A DNA stretch of 64,000 nt, from NCBI RefSeq assembly GCF_003063575.1, contig NZ_NESC01000008.1, positions 124,001 to 188,000 on the forward strand. Reading direction: 5' to 3'. The position numbers were made by a program, and so were the translations under genes. The stretch is from Limnohabitans sp. Jir72 (lineage in GTDB: Bacteria > Pseudomonadota > Gammaproteobacteria > Burkholderiales > Burkholderiaceae_C). The notes under the pieces were generated by a model, which worked only from the letters and a program-made list of their open reading frames with translations, had not been told where the DNA came from and made no database searches. Of the stretch, positions 56,530 to 64,000 are shown in pieces; position 1 is the first letter of the stretch, and each line of letters opens with the position of its first letter.

Positions 56530-56573
56530 TTGTCATACAACTTTGATTATGGCGACATGCTCGCCAAGTCCAA
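56530..56573 (-). promoter_or_regulatory. dctP promoter with FadR/GntR-type operator
   Basis: On the minus strand: -35 TTGGAC (56573-56568), a 16-base spacer, -10 CATAAT (56551-56546), then TTGTATGACAA (56540-56530), which fits the FadR-subfamily GntR consensus TNGTNNNACNA. The operator would sit just around the transcription start, a repression position. No GntR gene is in the window. Confidence 0.5.
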
Positions 56574-56624
56574 TAAGGGTTTTCGCGAAGTGTGATGCCA
56601 AGGCGACGCACTTGTAAAAGCGAA

Positions 56625-56653
56625 AGAAGAAAAAAGAGGCCGCAAGGACCTCT
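56625..56653 (-). terminator. Intrinsic terminator after the ETF-QO gene
   Basis: On the minus strand the stem AGAGGTCC / GGCCTCT (one bulged base, TTGC loop) is followed by TTTTTTCTTC. It starts 31 bases after the ETF-QO stop. Confidence 0.75.
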
Positions 56654-56683
56654 CTTGGGGACCACCTTGGGATGGTCTTTGTC

Positions 56684-58375
56684 TTACATGCCCGTGTAAT
56701 TCGGCCCGCCGCCGCCTTCGGGCGTGACCCAAACGATGTTTTGCGTCGGGTCCTTGATGTCGCAGGTCTTGCAGTGCACGCAGTTTTGGGCGTTGATCTG
56801 CAAGCGGTCTGAGTTGTCTTCGTTCTTGACGAACTCGTACACACCGGCCGGGCAATAGCGTGACTCGGGGCCAGCGTATTTGGCCAAGTTGATGCTGACC
56901 GGCACCGAGGCGTCTTTGAGCGTCAGGTGTGCAGGCTGGTTTTCTTCGTGGTTGGTGTTGCTGATGAACACGCTGCTCAAACGGTCAAAGGTCAGCTTGC
57001 CATCCGGCTTGGGGTAGTCTATTTTTGGGCAGTCGGCCGCGGGCTTCAGATAGGTGTGGTCGGCCTTGTCGCGGCGCAGTGTCCAGGGAATGTGGCCGCG
57101 CAGCACGAACTGCTCGAAGCCGTTCATGAGTGTGGCCACCGTCAGGCCTTTCTTGAACCAGCTCTTGAAGTTGCGCGACTTGTTCAGCTCGGTGTGCAGC
57201 CAGCTGGCCTCGAACGCCTCGGGGTAGGCGCTCAGCTCGTCGTGCTGGCGGCCGGCCACGATGGCGTCGTAAGCGGCTTGTGCGGCCAGCATGCCGGTCT
57301 TGATGGCAGCGTGGCTGCCCTTGATGCGGCTGACATTCAGGTAACCCGCGTCGCAGCCGACCAGCGCGCCGCCCGGGAACACGGTCTTGGGCAGGCTCAT
57401 CAGGCCGCCAGCGGTGATGGCGCGAGCGCCGTAGCCCAAGCGCTTGGCGTTGACTTCGCCCTTGTCGTTGGTGAAGTACCACTTGATGTTGTTGTGGGTT
57501 TTCCAGCGCTGGAACTCTTCAAAGGGGCTGAGCCAAGGGTTGGCGTAGTCCAGACCCACCACGTAACCGATGGCGATTTTGTTGTCTTCCATGTGGTACA
57601 TGAACGCGCCGCCATAGGTGTCGTTGTTCATGGGCCAGCCGGCGGTGTGCATCACAAAGCCGGGCGTGTGGCGTGAGGGGTCAATCTCCCAAACTTCCTT
57701 GATGCCGATGCCGTAGGTCTGCGGGTCGCGGCCTTCGTCGAGCTTGTATTTGGCGATCAGTTGCTTGCCCAGGTGGCCGCGCGCGCCTTCGGCGAACACG
57801 GTGTACTTGCCGTGCAGTTCCATGCCCAGCTGGAAGTTTTCGGTCGGCTCGCCATCTTTGCCGATGCCCATATTGCCGGTGGCCACGCCTTTGACGCTGC
57901 CGTCTTCGTTGTAGAGCACTTCGGCGGCGGTGAAGCCGGGGAAGATTTCCACGCCCAGGTTTTCTGCCTGCTGGCCCAGCCAGCGCGTGAAGTTGGACAG
58001 GCTGATGATGTAGTTGCCGTGGTTTTGCGCGCATTCAGGCAAAAAGATGCCAGGGGTGCGTGTGGCGCCGGTCTCGCTCAAAAAGCTCCAAGCATCGTCG
58101 GTCACGGGCTGGTTGAGTGGGGCGCCCAGTTCTTTCCAGTTGGGCAAGAGTTCGGTCAGCGCTTTGGGATCCATGATGGCGCCACTCAGAATGTGTGCGC
58201 CGGGCTCGCCGCCTTTTTCCAACACGACCACCGAGACGTCTTGGCCTTTTTCGGCGGCCAGCTGCTTCAGACGGATGGCTGTGGACAGGCCGCCGGGGCC
58301 GCCACCGACCACGACCACGTCGTATTCCATGGATTCGCGGGGGCCATAAGTGCTCAAAATTTCTTCGGGGCTCAT
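56684..58375 (-). CDS. Electron transfer flavoprotein-ubiquinone oxidoreductase
   Basis: A 563-residue membrane-associated FAD and [4Fe-4S] enzyme that passes electrons from ETF, reduced by acyl-CoA dehydrogenases, to ubiquinone. The FAD loop VVVGGGPGGLSTAI begins at residue 21. The cluster cysteines are Cys508 and Cys532, Cys535 and Cys538 (NCVHCKTC). The start is the ATG at 58375; upstream codons do not look family-like. It links functionally to the acyl-CoA dehydrogenase at the window's end. Length and motifs match ETF-QO. Confidence 0.96.
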   Translation of the reverse strand: MSPEEILSTYGPRESMEYDVVVVGGGPGGLSTAIRLKQLAAEKGQDVSVVVLEKGGEPGAHILSGAIMDPKALTELLPNWKELGAPLNQPVTDDAWSFLSETGATRTPGIFLPECAQNHGNYIISLSNFTRWLGQQAENLGVEIFPGFTAAEVLYNEDGSVKGVATGNMGIGKDGEPTENFQLGMELHGKYTVFAEGARGHLGKQLIAKYKLDEGRDPQTYGIGIKEVWEIDPSRHTPGFVMHTAGWPMNNDTYGGAFMYHMEDNKIAIGYVVGLDYANPWLSPFEEFQRWKTHNNIKWYFTNDKGEVNAKRLGYGARAITAGGLMSLPKTVFPGGALVGCDAGYLNVSRIKGSHAAIKTGMLAAQAAYDAIVAGRQHDELSAYPEAFEASWLHTELNKSRNFKSWFKKGLTVATLMNGFEQFVLRGHIPWTLRRDKADHTYLKPAADCPKIDYPKPDGKLTFDRLSSVFISNTNHEENQPAHLTLKDASVPVSINLAKYAGPESRYCPAGVYEFVKNEDNSDRLQINAQNCVHCKTCDIKDPTQNIVWVTPEGGGGPNYTGM

Positions 58376-58522
58376 GAACGTCTCTTGATGAAGTTGTGAA
58401 ATCTGTGGGCCCGACCCAGTGTCGAGCGAGTGACTCATTTTATGCGGCCCGGGGGGCGATCCCCCGCACAATGGCGTCAAGCGTGGGTTTCCACTGAGTC
58501 AACCATTTTTTGAGGACTTGTC

Positions 58523-59305
58523 ATGGCGTATGAAATCGATTTGTCTGGCCGTGTGGCCTTGGTGACGGGCGCATCCAGCGGCCTGGGTGCGCAATTTGCC
58601 AAAACGCTGGCTGCAGCCGGTGCGGGCGTGGTGCTGGCCAGCCGCCGGGTAGACAAGCTCAAGGACTTGCGTGCCGAGATCGAAGCGGCAGGCGGCAACG
58701 CGCATGTGGTGGCCATGGATGTGACCGATCAGCACAGCATTGCTGCGGCCGTGGCGCATGCCGAAACCGAGATGGGCAGCATCGACATTTTGGTGAACAA
58801 CTCGGGCGTGAGCACCACCCAGCGCATCCAGGATGTGACCGAGGCCGATTACGACTTCATCATGGACACCAATGTGCGCGGTGCGTTCTTTGTGGCGCAA
58901 GAGGTGGGCAAACGCATGCTGGCCCGTTCCAAGGGCGCGGCCCCCGGCAGTTTCACGGGTGGGCGCATCATCAACATCGCCTCGATGGCGGGCCTGAAGG
59001 TCTTGCCGCAGATTGGCGTCTACTGCATGAGCAAGGCCGCCGTGATCCAGATGACCAAGGCTTTTGCGGTGGAGTGGGGCCGTTTTGGCATCAATGTGAA
59101 CGCGATCTGCCCCGGGTACATCGACACTGAAATCAACCACCACCACTGGGAAACCGAGCAAGGCCAGAAACTCATCAGCATGCTGCCGCGCAAGCGGGTG
59201 GGCCAGCCGCAAGACCTGGACGCTTTGCTGGTCATGCTGGCCAGCGACCAGAGCCATTTCATCAACGGTGCCGTGATCTCGGCCGACGATGGCTTCGCGG
59301 TCTGA
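58523..59305 (+). CDS. SDR-family oxidoreductase, FabG-like
   Basis: A 260-residue classical SDR. The nucleotide loop is TGASSGLG (15-22), and the catalytic tetrad is Asn117, Ser154, Tyr167 and Lys171 (YCMSK). The CPGYIDTEINHHHWETEQGQ segment is the substrate lid. It may reduce or oxidise 3-hydroxyacyl thioesters, given the thioesterase gene 11 bases downstream and the fatty-acid related genes around. It is divergent from the ETF-QO gene. Confidence 0.9.
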   Translation: MAYEIDLSGRVALVTGASSGLGAQFAKTLAAAGAGVVLASRRVDKLKDLRAEIEAAGGNAHVVAMDVTDQHSIAAAVAHAETEMGSIDILVNNSGVSTTQRIQDVTEADYDFIMDTNVRGAFFVAQEVGKRMLARSKGAAPGSFTGGRIINIASMAGLKVLPQIGVYCMSKAAVIQMTKAFAVEWGRFGINVNAICPGYIDTEINHHHWETEQGQKLISMLPRKRVGQPQDLDALLVMLASDQSHFINGAVISADDGFAV

Positions 59306-59316
59306 GGAGTCTCTCC

Positions 59317-59739
59317 ATGAAATTTGAATTGCCAGAGCACAAGAAACTTGTGCACCAGATGGTGATCCCGATCCGCTGGGGCGACATGGACGCGATGGGC
59401 CATGTGAACAACACCGTGTATTTCCGCTATTTGGAGACGGTGCGCATCGACTGGTTTGAGGCGATCGGCTGCCAAGTCAACCCGCAAGGCCAGGGGCCAG
59501 TGATCGTGAACGCGTTTTGCAATTTCTACAAACAGTTCGAGTACCCCGGAGATATCTTGGCCAAGATGTACGTGAGCGATCCGGGGCGCACCACTTTTGA
59601 AAGCTGGTGCACGCTGGAGCGCACAGACCAGCCCGGCGTTGTGTTCGCCGCAGGTGGGGCCACCACGATCTGGGTGGACTTTCCACAGCAAAAATCGGTG
59701 ACCCTGCCCGACTGGGTCAAGGACATGGTCAGCGACTGA
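59317..59739 (+). CDS. Hot-dog acyl-CoA thioesterase (4HBT family)
   Basis: A 140-residue hot-dog fold protein. The family motif RWGDMDAMGHVNNTVYFRYLE (residues about 20-40) carries the catalytic Asp23 or Asp25. It hydrolyses acyl-CoA thioesters; chain length is unknown. It follows the SDR gene by 11 bases with a GAGGAG ribosome site and is likely co-transcribed with it. A REP element follows its stop. Confidence 0.9.
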   Translation: MKFELPEHKKLVHQMVIPIRWGDMDAMGHVNNTVYFRYLETVRIDWFEAIGCQVNPQGQGPVIVNAFCNFYKQFEYPGDILAKMYVSDPGRTTFESWCTLERTDQPGVVFAAGGATTIWVDFPQQKSVTLPDWVKDMVSD

Positions 59740-59754
59740 GCGCTGTTTCTGATT

Positions 59755-59780
59755 TGTGGGAGCCGCACCCCGTGCGCGAA
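59755..59780. repeat. REP element, single copy
   Basis: TGTGGGAGCCGCACCCCGTG followed by CGCGAA, a variant of the REP family seen at 10348, 38139 and 40957. It sits between the convergent thioesterase and PF10118 genes. Confidence 0.72.
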
Positions 59781-59784
59781 TGCT

Positions 59785-60681
59785 TCAAGCTGCGGTTGAA
59801 GGCGTTGAGCCAACTGCACGCCATTGGTCGGCATGGCTTTCCAGCCAATCTTGCGACAAGGTGGCGCTGCCCACTTGCATGGGGTGGAAGTCTTTGCGGC
59901 TGTATTGCCAAACGGGCTTGGCCACGCGCCAGACCATGCCGTGGCGACCGAACAAGAACTTGCTGGCCGACCACCAAGTGCTGGGCTTGAACAGCGTTTT
60001 GTCGTGCCAGAGGTTGTTGACCGTTTGGCGCAAGACGTCGGTGCTGAACTGGATGGTCACGTACCAAAACCAACGCATGCGCCAAGTGTGGTTGCCCCCT
60101 AAGCGTTGGTAAAGGTCAAAGGCCACGCATTTGTGCTCAGACTCTTCGGCCGCGTGCCAGCGCCAGAGGGTTTTAAGAGGGTCTTCTGCGCCAGCGAACC
60201 AGTCGCCAGGCTGGTCCAGTCGGTCCAAGGTCAGGTCGCCAAAAATCGAGGTGTAGTGCTCAAAAGCGGCGGTGATGGCCAACTCGTGCAAATAGCCCTT
60301 GTCGCTTTTGCTGAAAAATTCTTCGCGGCCTTTTTTCAGGCGGCGCTCTGCGCGAGGCCCCCAGTGGTTGACCAGGCCTTGCTTTTCAAGGTGGGCGTTG
60401 TACAGCGCATGCAGGTGGCGGTGCGTGGCTTCCTGGCCAATAAAGCCTTTGGCAACGCTTTTCAGGTCAGCGTTCTCTGGCGTGTCGGGCAAGGCTTTGG
60501 CACCGTTCTTGACCGAATCGATGAAGGATTGCTCTCCCACGGGAAAGCTCATGGACAGCGCATTGGCGTAGGCGGTGAGGAAGGCGTCGCCGCCATTCCA
60601 GTGGCGTGAAAAACCTTGGCTCAGGTCAACCGACAAGCGGCGAACCGTCAGGTCGGAAGGGGCGGCTGCGTGAGTGCTCAT
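59785..60681 (-). CDS. PF10118-type metal-dependent hydrolase family protein
   Basis: A 298-residue protein matching the family annotated as predicted metal-dependent hydrolases. Its helical core shows Glu/His pairs typical of ferritin-like di-iron sites: GQEATHRHLH (near 100), AAFEHYTS (near 135) and WHAAEESEHK (near 175). The opening VRRLSVDLSQGFSRHWNGGD is also characteristic. The reaction is not established; an oxygenase role would fit the residues. It is divergent from a TetR regulator with a shared inverted repeat. Confidence 0.85.
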   Translation of the reverse strand: MSTHAAAPSDLTVRRLSVDLSQGFSRHWNGGDAFLTAYANALSMSFPVGEQSFIDSVKNGAKALPDTPENADLKSVAKGFIGQEATHRHLHALYNAHLEKQGLVNHWGPRAERRLKKGREEFFSKSDKGYLHELAITAAFEHYTSIFGDLTLDRLDQPGDWFAGAEDPLKTLWRWHAAEESEHKCVAFDLYQRLGGNHTWRMRWFWYVTIQFSTDVLRQTVNNLWHDKTLFKPSTWWSASKFLFGRHGMVWRVAKPVWQYSRKDFHPMQVGSATLSQDWLESHADQWRAVGSTPSTAA

Positions 60682-60706
60682 GGGGAGTGCCTTGGAAATC
60701 GATCAG

Positions 60707-60763
60707 AATGTGAGCATTGTTCAGGTTTTGCAAAGACCTTGCAACTCGCGATCTGCTCACATT
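60707..60763. promoter_or_regulatory. Inverted repeat in the tetR-PF10118 intergenic region
   Basis: AATGTGAGCA (60707-60716) and TGCTCACATT (60754-60763) are exact reverse complements 37 bases apart in the 99-base divergent gap. They may be paired operator half-sites for the TetR protein, bound by two dimers or by looping, or promoters with symmetric elements. Confidence 0.45.
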
Positions 60764-60780
60764 TTTTGAAGGGCTTTTTT

Positions 60781-61488
60781 ATGGCCATGGCCAAACCTTC
60801 CAAGACGACACCTCAGCCGCAAGCCTTGCCCAGCCTCAGGCGCCAGCCTTCGCAGGCCCGGGCCCAGCAAACCATGCAAACCCTGTTCAAGGCGGCTGCT
60901 CAGATTCTGGACAAGGAGGGCGAGGCAGGGTTGACCACCAACAAGGTGGCTGCGGCAGCTGGTTTTTCGATTGGCACGCTGTACCAGTACTTTCCGAGCA
61001 AAGAGGTGCTGGTGCGCGCCATGGCGGCCAAAGGCCAAGACATGGTGCTGCAAGCCCTGGAGCAATATTTGGCGGCACTCGAGCTCAGACCAGACGTGGC
61101 CCAGATGGACCCGCAAGACTTTCTGCGCCAAGCCATGAAGATTTTGCTGCAGGGGTTTGCCACGGGCAAAGGCTTTAGCCAAAGTTTGATTCGCCTGGGC
61201 TGGCTGATGGAGCAACCCCAGGAGACGGCCAGCGTGGTGCGCCAAGTGGCCGATCGCTTGGCGATCTTCTTTGAGCGCATCAACCATCCTGCCTTGAAGT
61301 CACCCTCACCCGCACAGTTGTTTGTGCTCAGCCGCTCGGTGATCGGCACCCTGCGCAGCGCCAGTCTTGAAAAGTCACCGCTCTTGGGCAGTGCTGCGCT
61401 CGAGGACGCGCTGGTTCAGGTGGCCTGGGCCTTGCTGGCCCGGCCGGGTCAGGCAGGTTTGGCTTTGGGCGCGCGGCCCATCAGGTAA
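60781..61488 (+). CDS. TetR-family transcriptional regulator
   Basis: A 235-residue regulator. The helix-turn-helix is at about 50-71 (GLTTNKVAAAAGFSIGTLYQ), with the AAAQILDKEGEAG helix before it. The ATG at 60781 has GAAGG upstream. The C-terminal ligand domain is unspecific. It is divergent from the PF10118 gene, which is its most likely target. Its last 40 bases overlap, tail to tail, the AhpD-like gene on the other strand. Confidence 0.92.
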   Translation: MAMAKPSKTTPQPQALPSLRRQPSQARAQQTMQTLFKAAAQILDKEGEAGLTTNKVAAAAGFSIGTLYQYFPSKEVLVRAMAAKGQDMVLQALEQYLAALELRPDVAQMDPQDFLRQAMKILLQGFATGKGFSQSLIRLGWLMEQPQETASVVRQVADRLAIFFERINHPALKSPSPAQLFVLSRSVIGTLRSASLEKSPLLGSAALEDALVQVAWALLARPGQAGLALGARPIR

Positions 61489-62054
61489 AACTCGGGGTTG
61501 GGCATCATGCCGCTGAAGCTGGCCATGCGGTTACTCAGACCAAAGAAGGCGGTGATGGCCGCGATGTCCCAGATGTCTTCGTCGTTGAAGCCGTGCGCGT
61601 GCAGGGCGGCAAAGTCAGCGTCTTCCACTTGGTCAGAGTGTTGGCACACCTTCATCGCAAAGTCGAGCATGGCGCGCTGGCGTGGGCTGATGTCGGCCTT
61701 GCGGTGGTTGATGGCCACCTGATCTGCCACCAAAGGCTTTTTCTCGTAAATGCGCAAGATCGCCCCGTGCGCCACCACGCAATACAGGCAGTGGTTGGCC
61801 GCGCTGGTGGTGGTCACGATCATCTCGCGCTCACCTTTGGTCAGGCCACTCTCGCGCCCCACCGACTCGGGCACCATCAGGGCGTCGTGGTAGGCGAAAA
61901 ATGCGCGCCATTCCGCTGGGCGGCGGGCAAAGGCCAGAAACACATTGGGCACAAAACCGGCCTTTTCCTGGACTTCGAGCACCTTGACTTTGATGTCTTC
62001 AGGCAGGTCATTGATGTCGGGGGTGGGGTAGCGTGGTGTGTAAGGTGTGCTCAT
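61449..62054 (-). CDS. AhpD-like peroxidase-related protein
   Basis: A 201-residue carboxymuconolactone decarboxylase/AhpD-fold protein of the peroxidase-related type. The redox motif CLYCVVAHG has Cys89 and Cys92 with His96, and Glu75 or Glu77 lies at the expected distance upstream. AhpD-type proteins reduce peroxiredoxins or hydroperoxides. Its 3' end overlaps the tetR 3' end by 40 bases. It is divergent from the PcaC-like gene, which has the same fold but no such motif. Confidence 0.9.
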   Translation of the reverse strand: MSTPYTPRYPTPDINDLPEDIKVKVLEVQEKAGFVPNVFLAFARRPAEWRAFFAYHDALMVPESVGRESGLTKGEREMIVTTTSAANHCLYCVVAHGAILRIYEKKPLVADQVAINHRKADISPRQRAMLDFAMKVCQHSDQVEDADFAALHAHGFNDEDIWDIAAITAFFGLSNRMASFSGMMPNPEFYLMGRAPKAKPA

Positions 62055-62111
62055 GGTGTCTCCAGGTTGCGTTGCTTTTGATTATGCTCATGACACCTAT
62101 AGGAGCCTGTC

Positions 62112-62537
62112 ATGTCCAACACACCTTCACGTTCACCCATCGAAAAAGCCCGCGACGCCCGTCCTGAAGACGCCGCCTTCCAGGCGGGCCTCACCACCCG
62201 TACCCAGGTCATGGGCCCCGAGTACGTGGACCGCGCACTGGGCGCCGCCACCGACTACACCATGCCCATGCAGGAATTCATCACGGCCAATGCCTGGGGC
62301 AACGTCTGGCAACGCCCGGGCCTGGACCTGAAGACCCGCAGTTTGATCACCGTTGCCATGCTCACGGCCCAGGGCAAACAACACGAGCTCAAAGCCCATG
62401 TGCGCGGCGCGATCAACAACGGGGCGACGCCCGAAGAGCTGCGCGAAGTCATGCTGCACGCCACGGTGTACTGTGGCTTTCCTACCGCGATTGACGCCTT
62501 TCGCAGCGTCACCGAGGTGGTCGAATCTCTGGCCTGA
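62112..62537 (+). CDS. 4-carboxymuconolactone decarboxylase-family protein
   Basis: A 141-residue PcaC-like protein. Core motifs are RTQVMGPEYVDRAL near residue 31, FITANAWGNVWQRPGLDLKT, and HVRGAINNGATPEELREVML. The redox CxxC of AhpD is absent, which favours the decarboxylase branch. PcaC acts in protocatechuate breakdown, but no other pca gene is near, so a different substrate is possible. It is the first gene of a plus-strand run with a nitroreductase and an acyl-CoA dehydrogenase. Confidence 0.87.
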   Translation: MSNTPSRSPIEKARDARPEDAAFQAGLTTRTQVMGPEYVDRALGAATDYTMPMQEFITANAWGNVWQRPGLDLKTRSLITVAMLTAQGKQHELKAHVRGAINNGATPEELREVMLHATVYCGFPTAIDAFRSVTEVVESLA

Positions 62538-62634
62538 GCGAGCGCGGGCCATGGCGAGGCGAGTAACGAAGGCAACAGGGCCGCATTGACGGGTCTTGGC
62601 TTTTCACCGATTCTCGGATGAGGAGACAAAACCC

Positions 62635-63306
62635 ATGGAATTTTCAGAACTCATCAAGGCCCGAAAAAGCGTTCGCGGCTACCTGCCCAAACCCGTGCCA
62701 CGCGAGGTGATCGAAGAGATCATCGAGGTGGCCAAGTGGTCACCTTCGTCGATGAACACGCAGCCTTGGTATGTGCATGTGGTCACGGGCGAGCCTTTGG
62801 ATCGCATCCGCCGGGGCAACACCGAGAACATGGTCAAGGGTGTGCCGCCCAAGCGCGACTTCCCGATGAAAGAGGCCTACGACGGTATCCACCGCAAGCG
62901 CCAGGTGGACATCGCGATTCAGTTGTTCGACGCCATGGGCATCGCCCGCGACGACAAAGAGCGGCGCACCGATTGGGTCATGCGTGGTTTTCGGCAGTTC
63001 GATGCGCCTGTGTCGCTGGTGCTGACCTATGACAAATACCTCGAACCTGCGGCCATCAGCCAGTTTGACCTGGGCGCTTTGTCGCATGCGCTGGTGCTGG
63101 CCGCGTGGGAGCGCGGCTTGGGCAGCGTCATCAACGGCCAAGGCATCATGCAGTCGGCCGTGGTGCGTGAGCATGCGGGCATTCCTGACGACCAGAACAT
63201 CATGATCTGCATCGCCATGGGCTACCCGGACGAAGACTTTGTGGCCAACAGCGTCAAGTCGGTGCGTGAAGACGCCGCCAACTTTGTGCGTTACGTCGGC
63301 TTCTGA
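62635..63306 (+). CDS. Nitroreductase-family flavoprotein
   Basis: A 223-residue FMN-binding protein. The N-terminal KARKSVRGYLPKPVPREVIE and SPSSMNTQPWYVHVV motifs bind the FMN phosphate; the C-terminal part has AIGYP-like AMGYPDEDF. The start is the ATG at 62635 with GAGGAGA upstream. Family members reduce nitro groups, quinones or enones; the substrate here is unknown. It lies between the PcaC-like and acyl-CoA dehydrogenase genes. Confidence 0.92.
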   Translation: MEFSELIKARKSVRGYLPKPVPREVIEEIIEVAKWSPSSMNTQPWYVHVVTGEPLDRIRRGNTENMVKGVPPKRDFPMKEAYDGIHRKRQVDIAIQLFDAMGIARDDKERRTDWVMRGFRQFDAPVSLVLTYDKYLEPAAISQFDLGALSHALVLAAWERGLGSVINGQGIMQSAVVREHAGIPDDQNIMICIAMGYPDEDFVANSVKSVREDAANFVRYVGF

Positions 63307-63366
63307 ATCTGTCATTGATCAGGTCGCCATCGGGCGATGGCGGCCTTCTCCTGGAGCGAAGTCCCC

Positions 63367-64000
63367 ATGAATTTGAGCAAAGATGAGTTGGCTTTCCGCG
63401 ACGAAGTGCGCGCCTTTTTGGCCGCTGAGCTGACCGACGAAATCCGTCTGGGCGGTCACCGCACCTCGGGCATTTTTGCGGACTACGAGGTCGGCATTCC
63501 TTGGCAGCGGATTCTGGCCAAGCGCGGCTGGGCTGCGCCGCACTGGCCAGTAGAGTGGGGCGGTTGCGGCTGGACGCCCAGGCAGCACGACATTTTTGCC
63601 AGCGAGATGGCGGCGGCCGATGCCCCCAAGGTCTCGCCCCTGGGGCTGGTGATGGCCGCGCCCGTGCTGGTGGCGTTTGGCACGCAGGCCCAAAAAGAGC
63701 GCTGGTTGCCCGATTTGCGCAATGGCGTGAGTTACTGGTGTCAGGGCTACAGCGAGCCGGGCTCCGGCTCCGACCTGGCATCGTTGCAATGCCGTGCCCG
63801 CCGCGAAGGCAACGAGTGGGTGATCAACGGCTCCAAAATCTGGACCACCCACGCCCACCGCGCCACGCACATGTTTTGCTTGGTGCGCACCGACAACAGT
63901 GGCAAGCCCCAGCAAGGCATCAGCTTTTTGATGTTCGAGCTGAACAACCCCGGCATTCAGATTCGTCCCATCATCAGCATCTCGGGCGACCACGAATTCA
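63367..64000 (+). CDS. Acyl-CoA dehydrogenase (3' truncated by window edge)
   Basis: The first 211 residues of an acyl-CoA dehydrogenase; the frame is open to the window's end. Visible are the N-terminal helical domain (DELAFRDEVRAFLAAEL), the GVSYWCQGYSEPGSGSDLAS motif that binds FAD and substrate, and NGSKIWTTHAHRATHMFCLV of the beta domain. The catalytic Glu would be beyond the window. The enzyme should donate electrons to ETF and then to the ETF-QO encoded at 56684. The ATG at 63367 has TGGAGCG upstream. Confidence 0.93.
   Translation, partial: MNLSKDELAFRDEVRAFLAAELTDEIRLGGHRTSGIFADYEVGIPWQRILAKRGWAAPHWPVEWGGCGWTPRQHDIFASEMAAADAPKVSPLGLVMAAPVLVAFGTQAQKERWLPDLRNGVSYWCQGYSEPGSGSDLASLQCRARREGNEWVINGSKIWTTHAHRATHMFCLVRTDNSGKPQQGISFLMFELNNPGIQIRPIISISGDHEF

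Overview
The window looks like a chromosomal segment of a betaproteobacterium of the order Burkholderiales, most likely family Comamonadaceae (Limnohabitans/Rhodoferax-like). This is an inference from the gene order hflK-hflC-DUF2065-hisZ-purA, the HisZ-dependent histidine pathway, the strong G/C bias at third codon positions, and the wealth of TRAP, ABC and acyl-CoA genes. It is gene-dense, with no gap over 300 bases. I found no rRNA, tRNA, CRISPR array, prophage, insertion sequence or convincing replication origin. The first gene (hflK) is cut at its 5' end and the last (an acyl-CoA dehydrogenase) at its 3' end.

Layout. 1-16.7 kb is mostly housekeeping: HflKC, HisZ, PurA, a phosphoribosyltransferase, MetC, a DUF2189 membrane protein, MnmH, a TesA-like esterase facing an ABC ATPase with overlapping start codons, RlmB, a small lipoprotein, a split chromate transporter, YigZ and a large DUF748 protein. 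A YgiQ radical SAM protein follows at 16.8-19.2 kb. A small accessory patch at 19.4-21.6 kb holds a Phd/ParE-type toxin-antitoxin pair, a ParD-like antitoxin and a RhuM-family protein.

The main metabolic island is 21.6-36.4 kb. A DeoR/GlpR-type repressor faces glpD, followed by a Gfo/Idh/MocA oxidoreductase, a complete sugar ABC importer, a cytoplasmic GH31 glycosidase and a second complete sugar ABC importer. The set suggests uptake and intracellular hydrolysis of one or more alpha-glycosides. The presence of GlpD and a GlpR-like regulator raises the possibility that one substrate is a glycosyl-glycerol.

36.5-44.2 kb carries a DUF962 protein, a cytochrome P450, an alpha/beta hydrolase coupled to O-acetylhomoserine sulfhydrylase, a CBS protein, AroC, an MFS transporter and a second hydrolase. 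44.3-49.7 kb has a YhgE/Pip membrane protein and a tightly overlapping run of FrnE-like, LigB-like, DCC thiol, SUMF1-like and SDR genes of unknown joint function. 49.9-56.5 kb has a B12-type radical SAM protein with an unusual cysteine spacing, a J-domain protein, a lone GcvH and a TRAP transporter. 56.6-64 kb is oxidative/acyl metabolism: ETF-QO, an SDR, a thioesterase, a PF10118 protein facing a TetR regulator, an AhpD-like protein, a PcaC-like protein, a nitroreductase and an acyl-CoA dehydrogenase.

Across the window there are four loci of a REP-type palindrome, two of them in inverted pairs. Hairpin terminators sit directly behind the substrate-binding-protein genes of one ABC and of the TRAP transporter, where they would raise binding protein over permease.
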